From Promerops cafer (taxonomy: Eukaryota > Chordata > Aves > Passeriformes > Nectariniidae): DNA of 64,000 bases. Below the pieces are notes generated by a model. The model was not told the origin of the DNA and did not search any database. It saw only the letters and a list, made by a program, of their open reading frames with translations. The position numbers were made by a program, and so were the translations under genes. Numbering within the stretch: position 1 is the first letter of the stretch; each line of letters starts with the position of its first letter. Of this stretch, positions 46,019-56,947 are shown in pieces. The stretch covers positions 124,001 to 188,000 of the forward strand of contig VZSE01015288.1 of NCBI GenBank assembly GCA_013398275.1, written 5' to 3'.

Positions 46019-49000
46019 GTAAGTGATGGTTTTCCTCACCAGTTTTTGATTACTGGTATGTTGTGTCTTTGCAAAATGTTAAGCTTCTCTAGGATTTTTT
46101 AATATACCTGAGAGAATTGCAGTCCCTGAGTCTAGCTGCCTCCTCTCAGCCATTCTGTATGTGTGTTTTCTCACAGGTAAGTACAGAATGGTGTGAAACT
46201 CTCCCATGGGTTCTGAACTTGCAGCAAAGGCAGGTTTTGTCCTATGGGCTGTCGCATTGAGCTCAGCAGTAATCTCCGAAGCGCCCTGTGCAGGGGGGGA
46301 GCACACCTCTGTGCTCTGTGACTAAAGAGAGGCTGTAAATTATCCAAGTATTTTTCCTGTTGTTCACCTGTTGTACCTTTTTAGCTGAGGAGAGTAAACT
46401 AAGGTACAGCACGGGTCTTTGTTGTCTGTGGTGTGGACTTTGGGCAGGTCCATGAAGCTTTTCCATAGCCAGAGTGCAGAACGCTTCCTAGGCTTAGCAT
46501 GTTCTTGAGTTTGTATGTGAGGAATGGGCAGGATGCAGTCAGTGTTCTGGCCATCTTAGTTTGCTCTGTAGTCCAGCTCAGCAGTGATGTTAGTGGGCTC
46601 CTCTGACAGATAAAGAAAGCTGATAGTGCCTTAAGGATTGGAAATGAAGGAATATGTACTTTGAGCACACCAGCACTCTTACAATGTGGGCACAAGGAAA
46701 CAAGATCATGTGGGGAAACTGACTTGGATCCAAAATGCTGTTTGTAAGAAAATTAGCTAGACAAATCCAAGAGGCTAAACTGGTACATTTATGTGAACAC
46801 ACTCCTGTCTTCCCATTCTGAGAAGTTGCATTCTGTGTGAGCCTATTATACTTGATACCACACCGGCCTGGGATCTGTGGCCTTTAGTACATTTTCTGTA
46901 TTTTGGGTTTTTTTAAGAATCTGCCCCCAGCAGAGCCAGTACCAATCACTTGTCATGTTTGAGCAGATTCTTATGTTACAGAATTTCTGCACAATTGTCA
47001 GGCTTTTAAATTAAGAAAGCACTTCCCAAGTGCCTGACAGAGAGCAGTTTGACATCTCATTGTTCTACTGTTATCTGTTCATAAAAACAAATACAGCAAG
47101 CCTGGAGGTTTATGCCAGGTGAAAAAGTAGCTTTTTAAAATGGTGTTACTAATGTTAATGTAGGGATTTCTACCACAGACTCCCTTTTATTTTTTATCCT
47201 GGTATTTCTTTCTGTTCTTTTACAGTCCCACATGCATTCCAGGAATATGTTCTTATATTATTTATGCTTCTCCACTCCCCTTGGGTCTCTTTCTGTGCCC
47301 CAACAGCCTTCTAGTGTTTTCTTCACATTTTTTTGAGCAAGGTGTATTGTTTGGAACGGGCTTGGCCTCAAATGTGTGGTGCACAAGAATTTCAAGGCTT
47401 GGTTACACTGATGCCACTGATTCCCCCAGAAAGGGGAAACTGCACAGAGGCTTTGAGGAAGTGAGTGAGATATAGGGAAAGGAGTCTTTGTGGTTACTGA
47501 AGCTTCATAGCACACCTGCAGTAGTGTACAGGAGAGAACAACAACCAGGGATAATCCCAAGAATATGCTTGGTCAGTTGTCTGCAGGAATCCAGTGTCTT
47601 TCTCTTTATTTTGAACTCAACAGTAAATTAGATTGCAAAGCTGAAAAGAGCTTAAGGAAGTACACTGGTCAGAGCTGTACAAGTGAGGAAGAACAGGTTA
47701 ATTTTGATAGACCATTTTGTGTTAGCAACAGGAAAATACAGGAAAATGGAAAGTGAACTGAATGCCCACATGCAGAGATGTATCCATCTCTTCATTGAAA
47801 TGGAAGAGAAAGATGTAATTTACAGACTGGTTAAAGGGTTTTACATTTCTTTAGAAACTTCAGAAGATGTCCTCTGTCTGGGAAGTTGCTTGGATCTTGG
47901 CATACTTACAGCCTGGGTGTGTGGAGCAGCTTCCTCAGTCTCCTGCTCCCGGGACACCGCAGTTGCTGCCAGCCTGCCCCGCAAACCGAGAGCCCTCCAG
48001 TGGGGAAGGGCGTTCCCGTGGCTGGGTTAATACCAAGTTCTGTATCTCTAGCAGGATGGATGGTGCCAAGGGGTTCTGCTTCTCCTTTTGCAGGCCTCTT
48101 GTGCCAGCCTCTGCTTAGGTTCCTCTCTGCATGAGGAAGTGATAGTCTGTGATACAGTGTTATCTACAGCCTGAACATCTTTAACTACCATCATCCTTCC
48201 TCTCTTGCCCTTAGTGTCTAAGCCATAGTGACTCAATTGTATGCTGATTTTCCTAATTTCTTTTTTTCTCTCCTGTTTTTATTCCTCCCACCTCACTGTT
48301 TTTTGGAGGAGCTACTTCTCTTTAGGCTTGTATCCTATTGAGGAATTATTTACTTAAACTTGATGCTGGAGCTTATGGTTTAGTGTTTGTGTTAAAAGTT
48401 GAGCATACATAGTTTTGATACTCCTAGCCCTGAAGTCGAAATGAAGTGTTTTATGTGATTGTGCCAAGCTGTGTGTGCTGAAAGCTTGTCCATTGGCCCA
48501 TGCCAGATGTGGTGGGGCCTTGCTGAGTGCCTGTGCACTGACACAGAGACATCCCTTGTGACTTTAGATACATTCTGGTGAGGATGAAAAGCGCTGCAGA
48601 GACAGGCTACTGCTTCAACATCAGGAGACTCCGACTGCAGGAAAAACTGGTCTTGCTGAGATACGATCCCATCGGTAAGAGCTCGGGGAAGAAGTCAGCG
48701 TGCTTTGTGTGAGCTTCTCTGACTCTCTGGGGGAAAAGATTTGAATGCAACAGGATTTTTCCCATCTAAGCAGAGTATGTCATAACATGTTTCATACTCA
48801 GATGACTGTACAGTTGCTGTTCTTCATGACATTCCAGTGGGAAGTAAATGTTACCCTCATTTTACAGATTGTGGCAGTGAAACAAAGTAATGACTTGCCT
48901 GACACATCAGAGACTTTGATGACAGCCATGCCACATGTCACTGGCGAAGTCAAGTGACACAGGAGTTCTTTCATTCTGTTTCTTTGTGTGGTTTGCTAGA

Positions 49001-50863
49001 CTGTGCTACCTCCAACAAGCAGGCACAAAGTATGCATCAACAGAAGTGTTCTGTTTAGCTGTCATGGGAGCTCTAGACCAGAAATTTTAACCACCTCTTA
49101 CAAAATGGACTTTTTCTTCTGAAGAAATAGGCACAGATTCTTCCTACTCCACAAATGATATCACTGTCCAGATGGCAGTTAGTGGATTCTTTTATGTTCC
49201 CCCAGCCCTTGCAGATTTTCTCAGTTTAAGAATCTGATTTGTTGGACAGGTTGTAGCACCTACCAAACTGCCTTTTGCTCACCCAGCTTTTTGAAAGGTG
49301 ACTAAGGGTTCAAGTTTCTGTTGTTAGCATTAAAAAGCTGAATTTAATGTTAAGAAGCTTAATGTGGGTAAACTTAGAATTTAAACCAAACCATATTAGA
49401 AATAACATGGTGTAGCTAATGCAAAAAAGGCTTATTTAAAGTTGTAGAATATAAGAAATTTATTAAGCAGCTCTAAGTAGATAATGCATGGCCAGTAGTT
49501 ATGTGATTCAAGCTTATATTTTCTTAAAGTATTATATTCCTGTAGAGGACTACCTTTTCATTCTCAGAGCTAACAGTACAGGAGCTTTGAGAGGTGAGAG
49601 AAACTACCAGAGAAGCAATATGCTGTTATCAAAGGTGACAGAGGTTGTGGCTTTCCTTTTGAATTCCACACAGAAAGGGAATTTGAGATCTCTGGGATTA
49701 TATTCTTGAATGAGAAAAATAAAATATTGCATTGAAACATTGTGCAGAGTGATCCTTCAGAAGCTTTGCAACTTGTAGGGAAGTGAAGAAAGGGAAGAAC
49801 TCAGATAGAACATGTAGTAGGTTGCTGAAGAAAGCTTTGATCTTTGTAGCCCATAGTAGAACACAAGTGAGAAATTGATGTGCGAAAGTGTTGCATGTGT
49901 GAAGGGAAGTAAATTTGAGTCTAGATAACAACTCACATCAGGAATATGTTTGGAAGCATTTTCTCTTGGCATGTGTTTTCACCTTATGTTTTGTACTTCT
50001 CAGAAACCTGGGACGTCCACAGGATGAAGCTTTTTAGTGAAGTAGTGGCAGGATTGCCCAAGTTTCACTACCTCCCAACTGAAGCAACAGAATCTGTACT
50101 ATCTACAGTATTTCTTAAAATGAAACTTTTTTGTGGAAGAAGAGATTTTGTTGTGTGAATTGCTCTTGCGTAGCTTTCAAAGGAATTCATACAATGAAAC
50201 TAACCAAACAGTGTTGATTTTCAGATGGCATTGTAAAGCTTTGCTTTGCTGTATTTTGTAATTTTTGGTTTTTATTAATGTATTGACTATGCTTAACCTG
50301 CCCCTGCAGGGTTTTTTTGCAAACACCTGCATCGGGCATTGTGGTCATGGCCAGTTTGTGCCTCGCTGAGGGATCAACAGGGCAATTGGTTAGCTTTTCA
50401 GTTAGCCTGTGAGGCCAACTGGATCCAGCTCATCATGCATAGTTGTTTGGGCTCTGGAGTTGAAGAGTAGTTGAAAGCAGAAAGAACCTATTTTTGTCCC
50501 TACATTGAACAGCTGTGACTCAGACTAGTCACACAGAGCAGCTGTTGAGTGTTTTCAGTCACTTGCATCCTGATACTTATTCTCACAGAGGTAAAGTGGA
50601 CATCTTAAGAACTAAAAATGACATGTGGTAAAGTGAAAGCACCACTAAACTCCTTCAAGAGTTGGTTAACAACAGTGCTGTGCCAGTCAGTTGCTCCACA
50701 CTCATTTAAGCAGTGAAGGCAGCCAGGAGAAAAGAAACGTGGGCTGGTTGAATTAAATTTTAACACTTCAGGCTTCTTAACAGATTCTTTTTTCTCTTTT
50801 TTTTCCCCTGTAGCAAAACAACGTGTCCTCTTCACAGAGAAGAGAAAAATCCGTTCTGTGTGA
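46000..50863 (+). CDS. MRPL33: Mitochondrial large-subunit ribosomal protein bL33m (gene span, exon 1 missing)
   Basis: MRPL33 encodes bL33m of the 39S mitochondrial ribosomal subunit, imported into the matrix. Joining exons 46000-46018, 48568-48674 and 50814-50863 gives one continuous frame. It starts AKSKSKYILVRM, passes through GYCFNIRRLRLQEKL and LLRYDPIAKQRVLF, and ends EKRKIRSV before TGA at 50861-50863. This aligns along its length with human MRPL33 as I know it (65 residues). The 57 residues visible here leave about eight for exon 1, matching the short N-terminus before AKSKSK. All junctions are canonical: acceptors CCCCAG, GACTTTAG and CCCCTGTAG; donors GTAAGT and GTAAGA; phases fit. 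Exon 1, with the ATG, should lie in the CpG island at 45115-45325 but is not recoverable from this sequence. The gene converges on RBKS. Confidence 0.93.
46019..48567 (+). other. MRPL33 intron 2
   Basis: The interval from donor GTAAGTG to acceptor TGACTTTAG, about 2.5 kb. No other exon, RNA gene or clear repeat is recognised. The open frames around 47683-48134 overlap one another in several frames and look fortuitous. Confidence 0.8.
48568..48674 (+). CDS. MRPL33: MRPL33 exon 3
   Basis: A 107-base exon between acceptor TGACTTTAG and donor GTAAGA. It completes the lysine codon from exon 2, encodes YILVRM, then KSAAETGYCFNIRRLRLQ and EKLVLLRYDPI, and ends with the first base of the alanine codon finished by exon 4. 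Its length is not a multiple of three, so skipping it would shift the frame of exon 4. An in-frame internal ATG (48584-48586) encodes the conserved methionine of 'LVRM' and is not the true start. Confidence 0.94.
48675..50813 (+). other. MRPL33 intron 3
   Basis: The interval from donor GTAAGA to acceptor CCCTGTAG, about 2.1 kb. It contains one MIR-like relic (48840-48925). Nothing else is recognised. Confidence 0.8.
48840..48925 (-). repeat. MIR-like SINE relic in MRPL33 intron 3
   Basis: GTTACCCTCATTTTACAGAT then 'tgtggcagtgaaacaaag' and 'taatgacttgcctgacacatcag' matches antisense MIR ('ctcattttacagatgaggaaactgaggca...gtgacttgccc'). Confidence 0.65.
50814..50863 (+). CDS. MRPL33: MRPL33 exon 4, coding part
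   Basis: It follows a strong polypyrimidine tract and acceptor CCCCTGTAG. It encodes AKQRVLFTEKRKIRSV and the stop TGA at 50861-50863. The basic C-terminal tail is typical of the protein. The 3' untranslated region continues downstream to one of the poly(A) signals at 51011 or 51196. Confidence 0.95.
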
Positions 50864-51010
50864 ACAATGACTGGACTTGATTTATACATGAGAAGAGGAT
50901 GGTCTGGGGGGAGGATGGGGTGAACACTGATTCAGAAATCCAGCAACATGGGCTGAAAAGAGAGGAAATGAACTGGGATCACCGTCTCCTGTGATTTGAA
51001 GGCCATTGTG

Positions 51011-51016
51011 AATAAA
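51011..51016 (+). terminator. MRPL33 proximal poly(A) signal
   Basis: The first AATAAA after the MRPL33 stop, about 150 bases downstream of it. A second AATAAA lies at 51196-51201. Which one is used cannot be told from sequence. Confidence 0.6.
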
Positions 51017-51070
51017 ACAATGTAGAGAGAGAAAATTCTTAATGTCTGGACATAGATCATCACAGTAACA

Positions 51071-51076
51071 TTTATT
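51071..51076 (-). terminator. Candidate RBKS poly(A) signal
   Basis: TTTATT on the + strand, that is AATAAA on the - strand. I saw no canonical AATAAA or ATTAAA for RBKS between its stop (52111) and this site, which would imply a 3' untranslated region of about 1 kb. A non-canonical signal nearer the stop is possible. Confidence 0.4.
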
Positions 51077-51195
51077 TATCTTTAGAGTTATTTTTACAGT
51101 GCTCAATTAAAAAAAAATTAAATAGCAAGTCCCATTGTCTGTTTTCTATTGTGAAAGAGGCTGTAATCTTCAAAGGAACTATTGTTTTATAAAGC

Positions 51196-51201
51196 AATAA
51201 A
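51196..51201 (+). terminator. MRPL33 alternative distal poly(A) signal
   Basis: AATAAA within 'aaagcaataaaaatt', about 330 bases after the stop codon. Use of this site would give transcripts that overlap the likely 3' end of RBKS on the other strand. Confidence 0.4.
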
Positions 51202-52110
51202 AATTAACATTTTCCACAGCAGGAATTCAATGGCAGGATTGCAAGTTTTTCTAACCTACCAGCCACAGATGTGACAGTAGTGATCATGAGCTGGTGTCAT
51301 TATTTGCAGGGGTAATGTTGCACCAGTTCCTTCTGAGGAAAGAAGGAATGGGAACCTAGATGAGTTTTTGGATAAGCTATTAACAAGCCCAAAGGCCTGT
51401 ACTATTTTCAGCCAGGTTAGTAGGATGGATATTTCATTCCTGGGTTTTTGTCAAACATGAAGAAAACAGACAAGGTAGTTCTCTGATATTCTTGTAAGCT
51501 TTTCTTCCTTAATTAGCTTGCCTGTGTTTAAGCAATGTGGCTAGAAACATTTTTCAAAGTCTACCTCAGTAGCAGTCCTGTCCTATTTGCAGCTGGAGGG
51601 ACCTTCCTGAGTGTGGGGAAGCACGGAGTGCAGTGCCACACCTAAGGCACATGGGCACAGGTCGGCCCAGGCTCGATACACGGGGCTTTGTTGAAAGCCA
51701 AACACTGGCGTTGGTGTTTGAGCACTGAAGTTGCAGTCTCAAAGCTAATGCTCTGCTTCATGTGCTGCCATTTCACATCAGAAGTTCTGATAAAATCAAG
51801 TGAAAATACTGCCAGGAGCCCAATACCCTCCAGGTGTTTTGCTGTAAATTTCATGTAGTTCAGTAGAGCGCACTGTGTGGGATGGCCACAGGGTTGTGTG
51901 GGGCCAGAGAGACCTGCTGTGCTGTGTTTGAAAGACCCACCACCCGCACCCCATCTGACTGCTGTAGAACAGGAACACACAGGATTCCTGAAATAAGAAG
52001 CAAAGAGACTCTCCTGGCCTTTCCAGTCAGCAGAGGAGAACCTCAGTGCAGTCAGGAGAATAATGCTGTCTGGTATGAGATAAGATCAGTACAGCTAGCT
52101 AGACAATCAA
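51202..52110 (-). other. RBKS: Presumed RBKS 3' untranslated region
   Basis: Non-coding interval between the RBKS stop codon and the candidate poly(A) signal. The frames open here on the - strand (51642-51980) lie downstream of the stop and in a different context, so they are not part of the protein. The extent of the 3' UTR is inferred from the position of the first AATAAA only. Confidence 0.45.
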
Positions 52111-52284
52111 TTAGAAAAGGTCCCGAGGCAAGTCCTTCCTGTAAGGATATGAAGATTGTGTCCCCGGTGCCTGGACGCTCACCGATGCAACGCAGTTAGA
52201 CTTCCTGATCATTTCCTCCATGGATAACTTGGGATAGTAGGCCAGGTAGAAGGCCAATGCTCCCACAAAACTGTCTCCAGCGCC
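52111..52284 (-). CDS. RBKS: Ribokinase, last coding exon
   Basis: RBKS phosphorylates D-ribose to ribose 5-phosphate with ATP and belongs to the PfkB carbohydrate kinase family. Read on the - strand, the exon follows acceptor TTATTCTAG and encodes 57 residues. They start GAGDSFVGALAFYLAYYPKL, continue SMEEMIRKSNCVASVSVQAP and GTQSSYPYRKDLPRDLF, and end with TAA at 52113-52111. GAGD is the family's C-terminal signature: its Asp is the catalytic base and the Gly-Ala-Gly backbone forms the anion hole. The later G-T-Q-S-S segment corresponds to the monovalent-cation site region of ribokinases. It aligns without gaps to the C-terminus of human RBKS as I recall it, with modest substitutions. Phase is 0 at the start, as expected after DTT. 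The other exons were not found before 64000, so they lie at higher coordinates. Confidence 0.96.
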   Translation of the reverse strand, partial: GAGDSFVGALAFYLAYYPKLSMEEMIRKSNCVASVSVQAPGTQSSYPYRKDLPRDLF

Positions 52285-55200
52285 CTAGAATAAAATAACA
52301 AACAAGCTTAAGTGTATTTGCCCAGGGAAACAATTCAGATGCCTTTACCGGAAAGACACAAGTTGTAGCACTGATTCCAGGGGTCAGGAAATTGTTCAAG
52401 GGTTGAGTTCAATACATTTTTCTATGCCTAGGAAATTTTGCAGAGTTAAACTGATGCCACAATACTATCCTTGTGCCCAGCTGCTGAGTCAAGGTGCACA
52501 CTATAATATGGCTTAAAACGTAAAGAAAAAGCAAAGCAAGCGTGCCACAGTTCAGCAAGATGCTGTTATAAACACTGCTTTTGAAACTTCCTGTTGGAGT
52601 GCCTGATTTTGATTTCTCAACCTGGATGTTTCATTAAAGCTATTTTTCTCTTATTTAACTTCCGTTTTTTATAAAGGTCAATGGTAGCAGGGGCAGAGAA
52701 AAGGGGAAAAAAAATAAGCCATGTGGCTTGTGGTGTCTGTAAATTCCTAATTGCAGAGGGATATGTTTTGATGCTTCCAGAACTTAGCTGTTGTTTATTA
52801 AAAAGGTCCCACTGTCATTAAAAACTATCATTGTATCTATCAAATAAATCACACTTACTCCTGGGGCAAGCTTTGCCACCTGTGCTGAGTTTGACCATGG
52901 AGGATGAGGACAGTGCCATTCACCGGAAGCTCTGGCAGCCATGGCCCTCTTGAGCTACCCATCGTTCCCAAGCCATGCCCTGCGTGCCTGTGGAAGCCCT
53001 CGGGAGGCATGGAGTACATCTGTCCCACATGGGCACCAGCCATACCCCAGCTTGCTCTGCCCCTTTTGCCCAGATACCGCTGGCTGTGCCCTGGTCAGCA
53101 GGGAGTGACAGCTGTTTGCCTCCCAAGCACTTTTTAAACAATAACTCTTGTTAGCGATGTTCAGTGCTATGAAGCGTCCCCAGCAACTGGCAAAATTTAA
53201 CATGATTGATGGTCATGTTTAACTTGATTTGCTCATTTCAGTCCACAGTGCTCTTTCCCCCTCCTCCCCTAAAACTGGCTTGATTTCTAAGGCTGGACTG
53301 ATACCAGTTCTTGTTGGTACCAGAAAACTGATCCTAAGGTCCCCTTTTTTTAATCATACTTTCATACCAGTGAAGGCATTAAACTAGACACACTGGTATT
53401 ATCTTATTTCATTTCAGATCCAGCATATGGACTACCTCCCCTGAGGGATTTTGCCTCTGTAGTTGTAACAAATAGGCCCCAAGAGTCATGCGACAAGAGC
53501 AAAGGGCCTGGAAAAACTTTGTCAAAACAGCTCAGCAAAATTTCCAGTGGAAGTTAAGACTAGGAAGTAATATCCCAATTTTGAATATTAGTGTTTCTCA
53601 GTCTTAAACTCTTACTTGCCCTGAAATCAGCTGCATATAATATCATTCCAGCAAAACAATGCTACTTCCACAGAAATTTTTTTCCTATGTTGCAAGCAGC
53701 TGACAGGGCAGAGCAGCACGGGCACTGCAAGGGACCCTGACAGGGGTGAGCACAGGATAGGGGCCCTACCCCAGGCCTGGCCTCTCCTTGCCCAGCCCTG
53801 CCACAGTGGCTGTTTGCGTTGGTGTTTCCAGTCAGAAAACTCCCTGCTTAACTCTTGCTTGGCCTGGAGTTTGAATGCTGTCTTCCATCAGGATACAGTG
53901 AAGAGCATGGCCTGGCAAATGACAAGTTAATAAGCAAAGCGGTGCCCCTGCATGCAGCTGTAGCAGCACCTGTTTCAACAGTTCTGTATTCCTGAACATA
54001 CCAGGGGCAGGTGAAGGTTTTTATCAATTTCTGTTGGGCCTTTGTCTCCCTTCTGGTTTCCGGAGTGTTTCCACAATGGCAGGTGGAGCAGGAGCAGGTG
54101 ACTGCTAGTTAAGCATTGCCAGTGTCTTTTGTCTGATGCATAATACAAAAATCTCCATCCCACCTCAGAGTTTGTAATCTAATCACTGCATGATTAATTA
54201 TTAAAGCTATTTTGGTGCTGTTGTTATAGACAGGAGCAAGATTTCAGCATGCAGATATGTTCTGCTGTAGCTCTAGCAGAAAGAACATTTTTTACAGCGA
54301 TCGCTGGGAAATTGAAGTGGCCAAATATTTTAATGAGTAATACTCAGAATATATGGTATCAAATGGCATGAACTGTTACCTGGCAGCAGCACGGAGCAGA
54401 ATACTATCTTTTTGGTTTTTTTCTTTAATAATTGCTGCACTGTTGGCTATAGGAACAAAAAAAGACTAAGCACGTGTCACTCAGGTCTTAGTCTGTGTGC
54501 CAGTGAGATGGAGTGTAAGTTCTCTCTGCAATGTTACTGTCGCTCTCTGCTCATGGGTGATGCTCTGAGGTTGTGAGATGGCTGGGGATCTCCCTTTTAG
54601 CATGGCTGAACAATAATAAATGGCTCTGAAAAGCAGAAAAGGGAGAGAACAGCAGACTCCCATCCAGAATGGAAAAAGGCTCCCTAGCATTTTTTTGCAA
54701 GAGAAAAGATTACAGAGTGATTGGAATATACAGAAGGATTTGATGCTAGTAAACTTTTTCTGAAATCCTTATTTCCCATGCGTAGACTGAAGTCAGTATC
54801 TGCAAAGCCCAGCTATTACACACCCAAAGGGCATCATAAATTCAGTTGTTGGTAAGTGAACGTTTTGTGAGGGGGGGTGTTTTCAATAGAGGAGCTGCTG
54901 CACTGAGAACAGCATCGTGCATCAGATTGATTATGCAGATACCCTGCCCAGCCTTGCTTCTGGTCTGTGCAGACGTGACTGGTCAAAAATGACTAAAAGA
55001 GCAATAGCAGAATTGGTTCAGCTGCAAGGTTAACTGCAGTAAGAACTATTTTTGGCTTACAGAAATAGACCTTCCTTCTTTGGTATTGTGGATTAAACTA
55101 CATTGGGTTTGGTAGATTCAGAAAAGGTTTGCACAGAGCACTAGAAGGAACAGGCTCAGAGTAAAATCAAGATGACACAAACACTGGAATAGCAAATAGT

Positions 55201-56947
55201 AGATTTACAGTTAGTGGTTTCAAAACCTGCTTTAAGAAAAATAATTCTAACCTACTTTACAAAAAAAATTAATTTGAAAATGACCAGTAAGGTGCATTGA
55301 GAGTGTTCACTGACAATATACAAATACAGAGTATGTAATATTTCACATTCTTCAGCATTTGTCTTCCAGGAATTCTAATACACTGCAGACTTTGAGATAA
55401 TCCTCATATCCTTGAGTGCCTGGAGACAATTCATTCCATAATTATGAAAGTATAATGTATTTAACCTTTCTGTAAAGCAGGATATGCTAGTTTGTTTGAA
55501 ATAAAATAAAGAATTGGATTTAAAAATTGTCTGATATGGTGTGGCTCATTCTTAAATACAAATGTCATGGTTTTGACTAATTTTTATGGTTTTGAAGCAG
55601 TTTTGAAATCCTATTTATATTCTGTGCCACTAGTCTGTAAGGTCCTTGTTTTCCTGTGTGTCTGGAAAAGGGCATTTTTGTTTCTTAAAATCCAGCAATG
55701 ATTGAGATTCTGTGTCTGTAGAGAAGAGAAAACCCATGAAAACACTTCTATTTATACCTTGGCTTTTGTTAGTCCTGATTTGTCAGAAGCTGGTTCACAA
55801 CTTTAGTATAACTATTTTTATACAATGCTGCCCTGAGAAGCTTTTTAAGGAAAGTGCTTTGTAAGTGGAAACTATATTGTTCAACAGCCTTTCCAGCATG
55901 TAAAGCCTTTTTCAATCCATCATGCACAGACTCTTAGGATGCATTTCACTTATACAATAAGATGACTTGCTCACCAAAAAAATTTGGAGGCCAAGAGGCC
56001 AAAAGCTACAGCTCACAGATTGGCAGCAGTTGCACTGCCTTGTTCCAGGGCAATCTTTTGCTCAGCCTTCACCCTCCCAGCCTGTCCTCCTGGGCAAGAG
56101 CAACAGCAACCATGGAAGAACATGAGAGGGCTCTGGCTCCTGAAACCTGAAGTTGTTAGTGAACCTGAGAAAATTTTTCTCAGGTGACTTTTAAGAAGTT
56201 ACAGTCCTTGTGTAGTGTAGCTATTAACATGGATTCATTCCACTAAATACATTGTAAGAGCATGTTACCAAGACCCAAAGAAACACCCGAAACACGTTGT
56301 ACAGCACTACAAGAGAAATGTTTTGCCTGTAATGATGAATTCTTCATGTAGTGAATAAATCAAAACATCAATCCAAAAGCTGTCAAAAACTGCCTCCTGA
56401 TGTAGAACCAATAACATTGCTCACAATGATGCTTATAGCCCCCAAGGAGCATTCAGAGAAATGCACAAATGAACGAAGCCTGAGGATTACGCTGATTTAG
56501 TGCAGTCTACATCCATGGCAATGCAGAGATGCCCAGAGATGCTCTGTCAAAGGAACTGGGCCTTGGAGAATTCCTGTTGTATTTATAGCACTCCACAACT
56601 GTGTGATACTGGATTATGCTAAGGATGTTATCGCTCTGTCACATCTGCTCAACATTCCTTGCTGTACCTCTGCCTACTCTGTACCCAAACTGCAAATTAG
56701 CCCTATGTAATACAAAAATAGCTGTCAGCAAAGGCACTCACTATCCATTGCTCACAAGTGGGAAGAGCCTATGTCTCCCTACAAAAATCCCTGGGCTGTG
56801 CTTTGATAAAAGGTTACTAGAGGAACTGAAGAAATATTTACAGCCTTCACATATATTCAGATAGTCTTGTGCCATTACGGTCTGTGTCTCATCTAAGGGA
56901 TAATGTCAGCTGAAATTCTCAGGGAATAAAATATCCTTGTGACTGTG
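52285..56947 (-). other. RBKS intron, lower part, no further exon recognised
   Basis: I looked for ribokinase signatures on the - strand (the DTT donor preceding GAGD, NPAPA, NESEAE, GGKGANQ) and found none. A palindrome lies at 56163-56185. A GC-rich stretch at 53690-53830 and a donor-like GGAGTAAGTG (- strand, about 52853-52862) are not supported as exons by conserved peptide. Confidence 0.5.
56163..56185. repeat. 23-bp palindrome (11-bp arms)
   Basis: ACCTGAGAAAA at 56163-56173, a single central T, then the exact reverse complement TTTTCTCAGGT at 56175-56185. No known protein site is recognised with confidence. Confidence 0.9.

Noticed and set aside
51642..51980. 112-codon - strand frame near RBKS
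   Set aside because: It lies downstream of the RBKS stop codon and matches no part of ribokinase, so it is probably 3' UTR sequence.
52855..53043. Possible RBKS exon ending at a GTAAGTG donor (- strand, about 52855)
   Set aside because: The peptide in all three frames lacks the conserved ribokinase sequence expected just before GAGD (a segment ending in DTT), and the donor phase does not fit.
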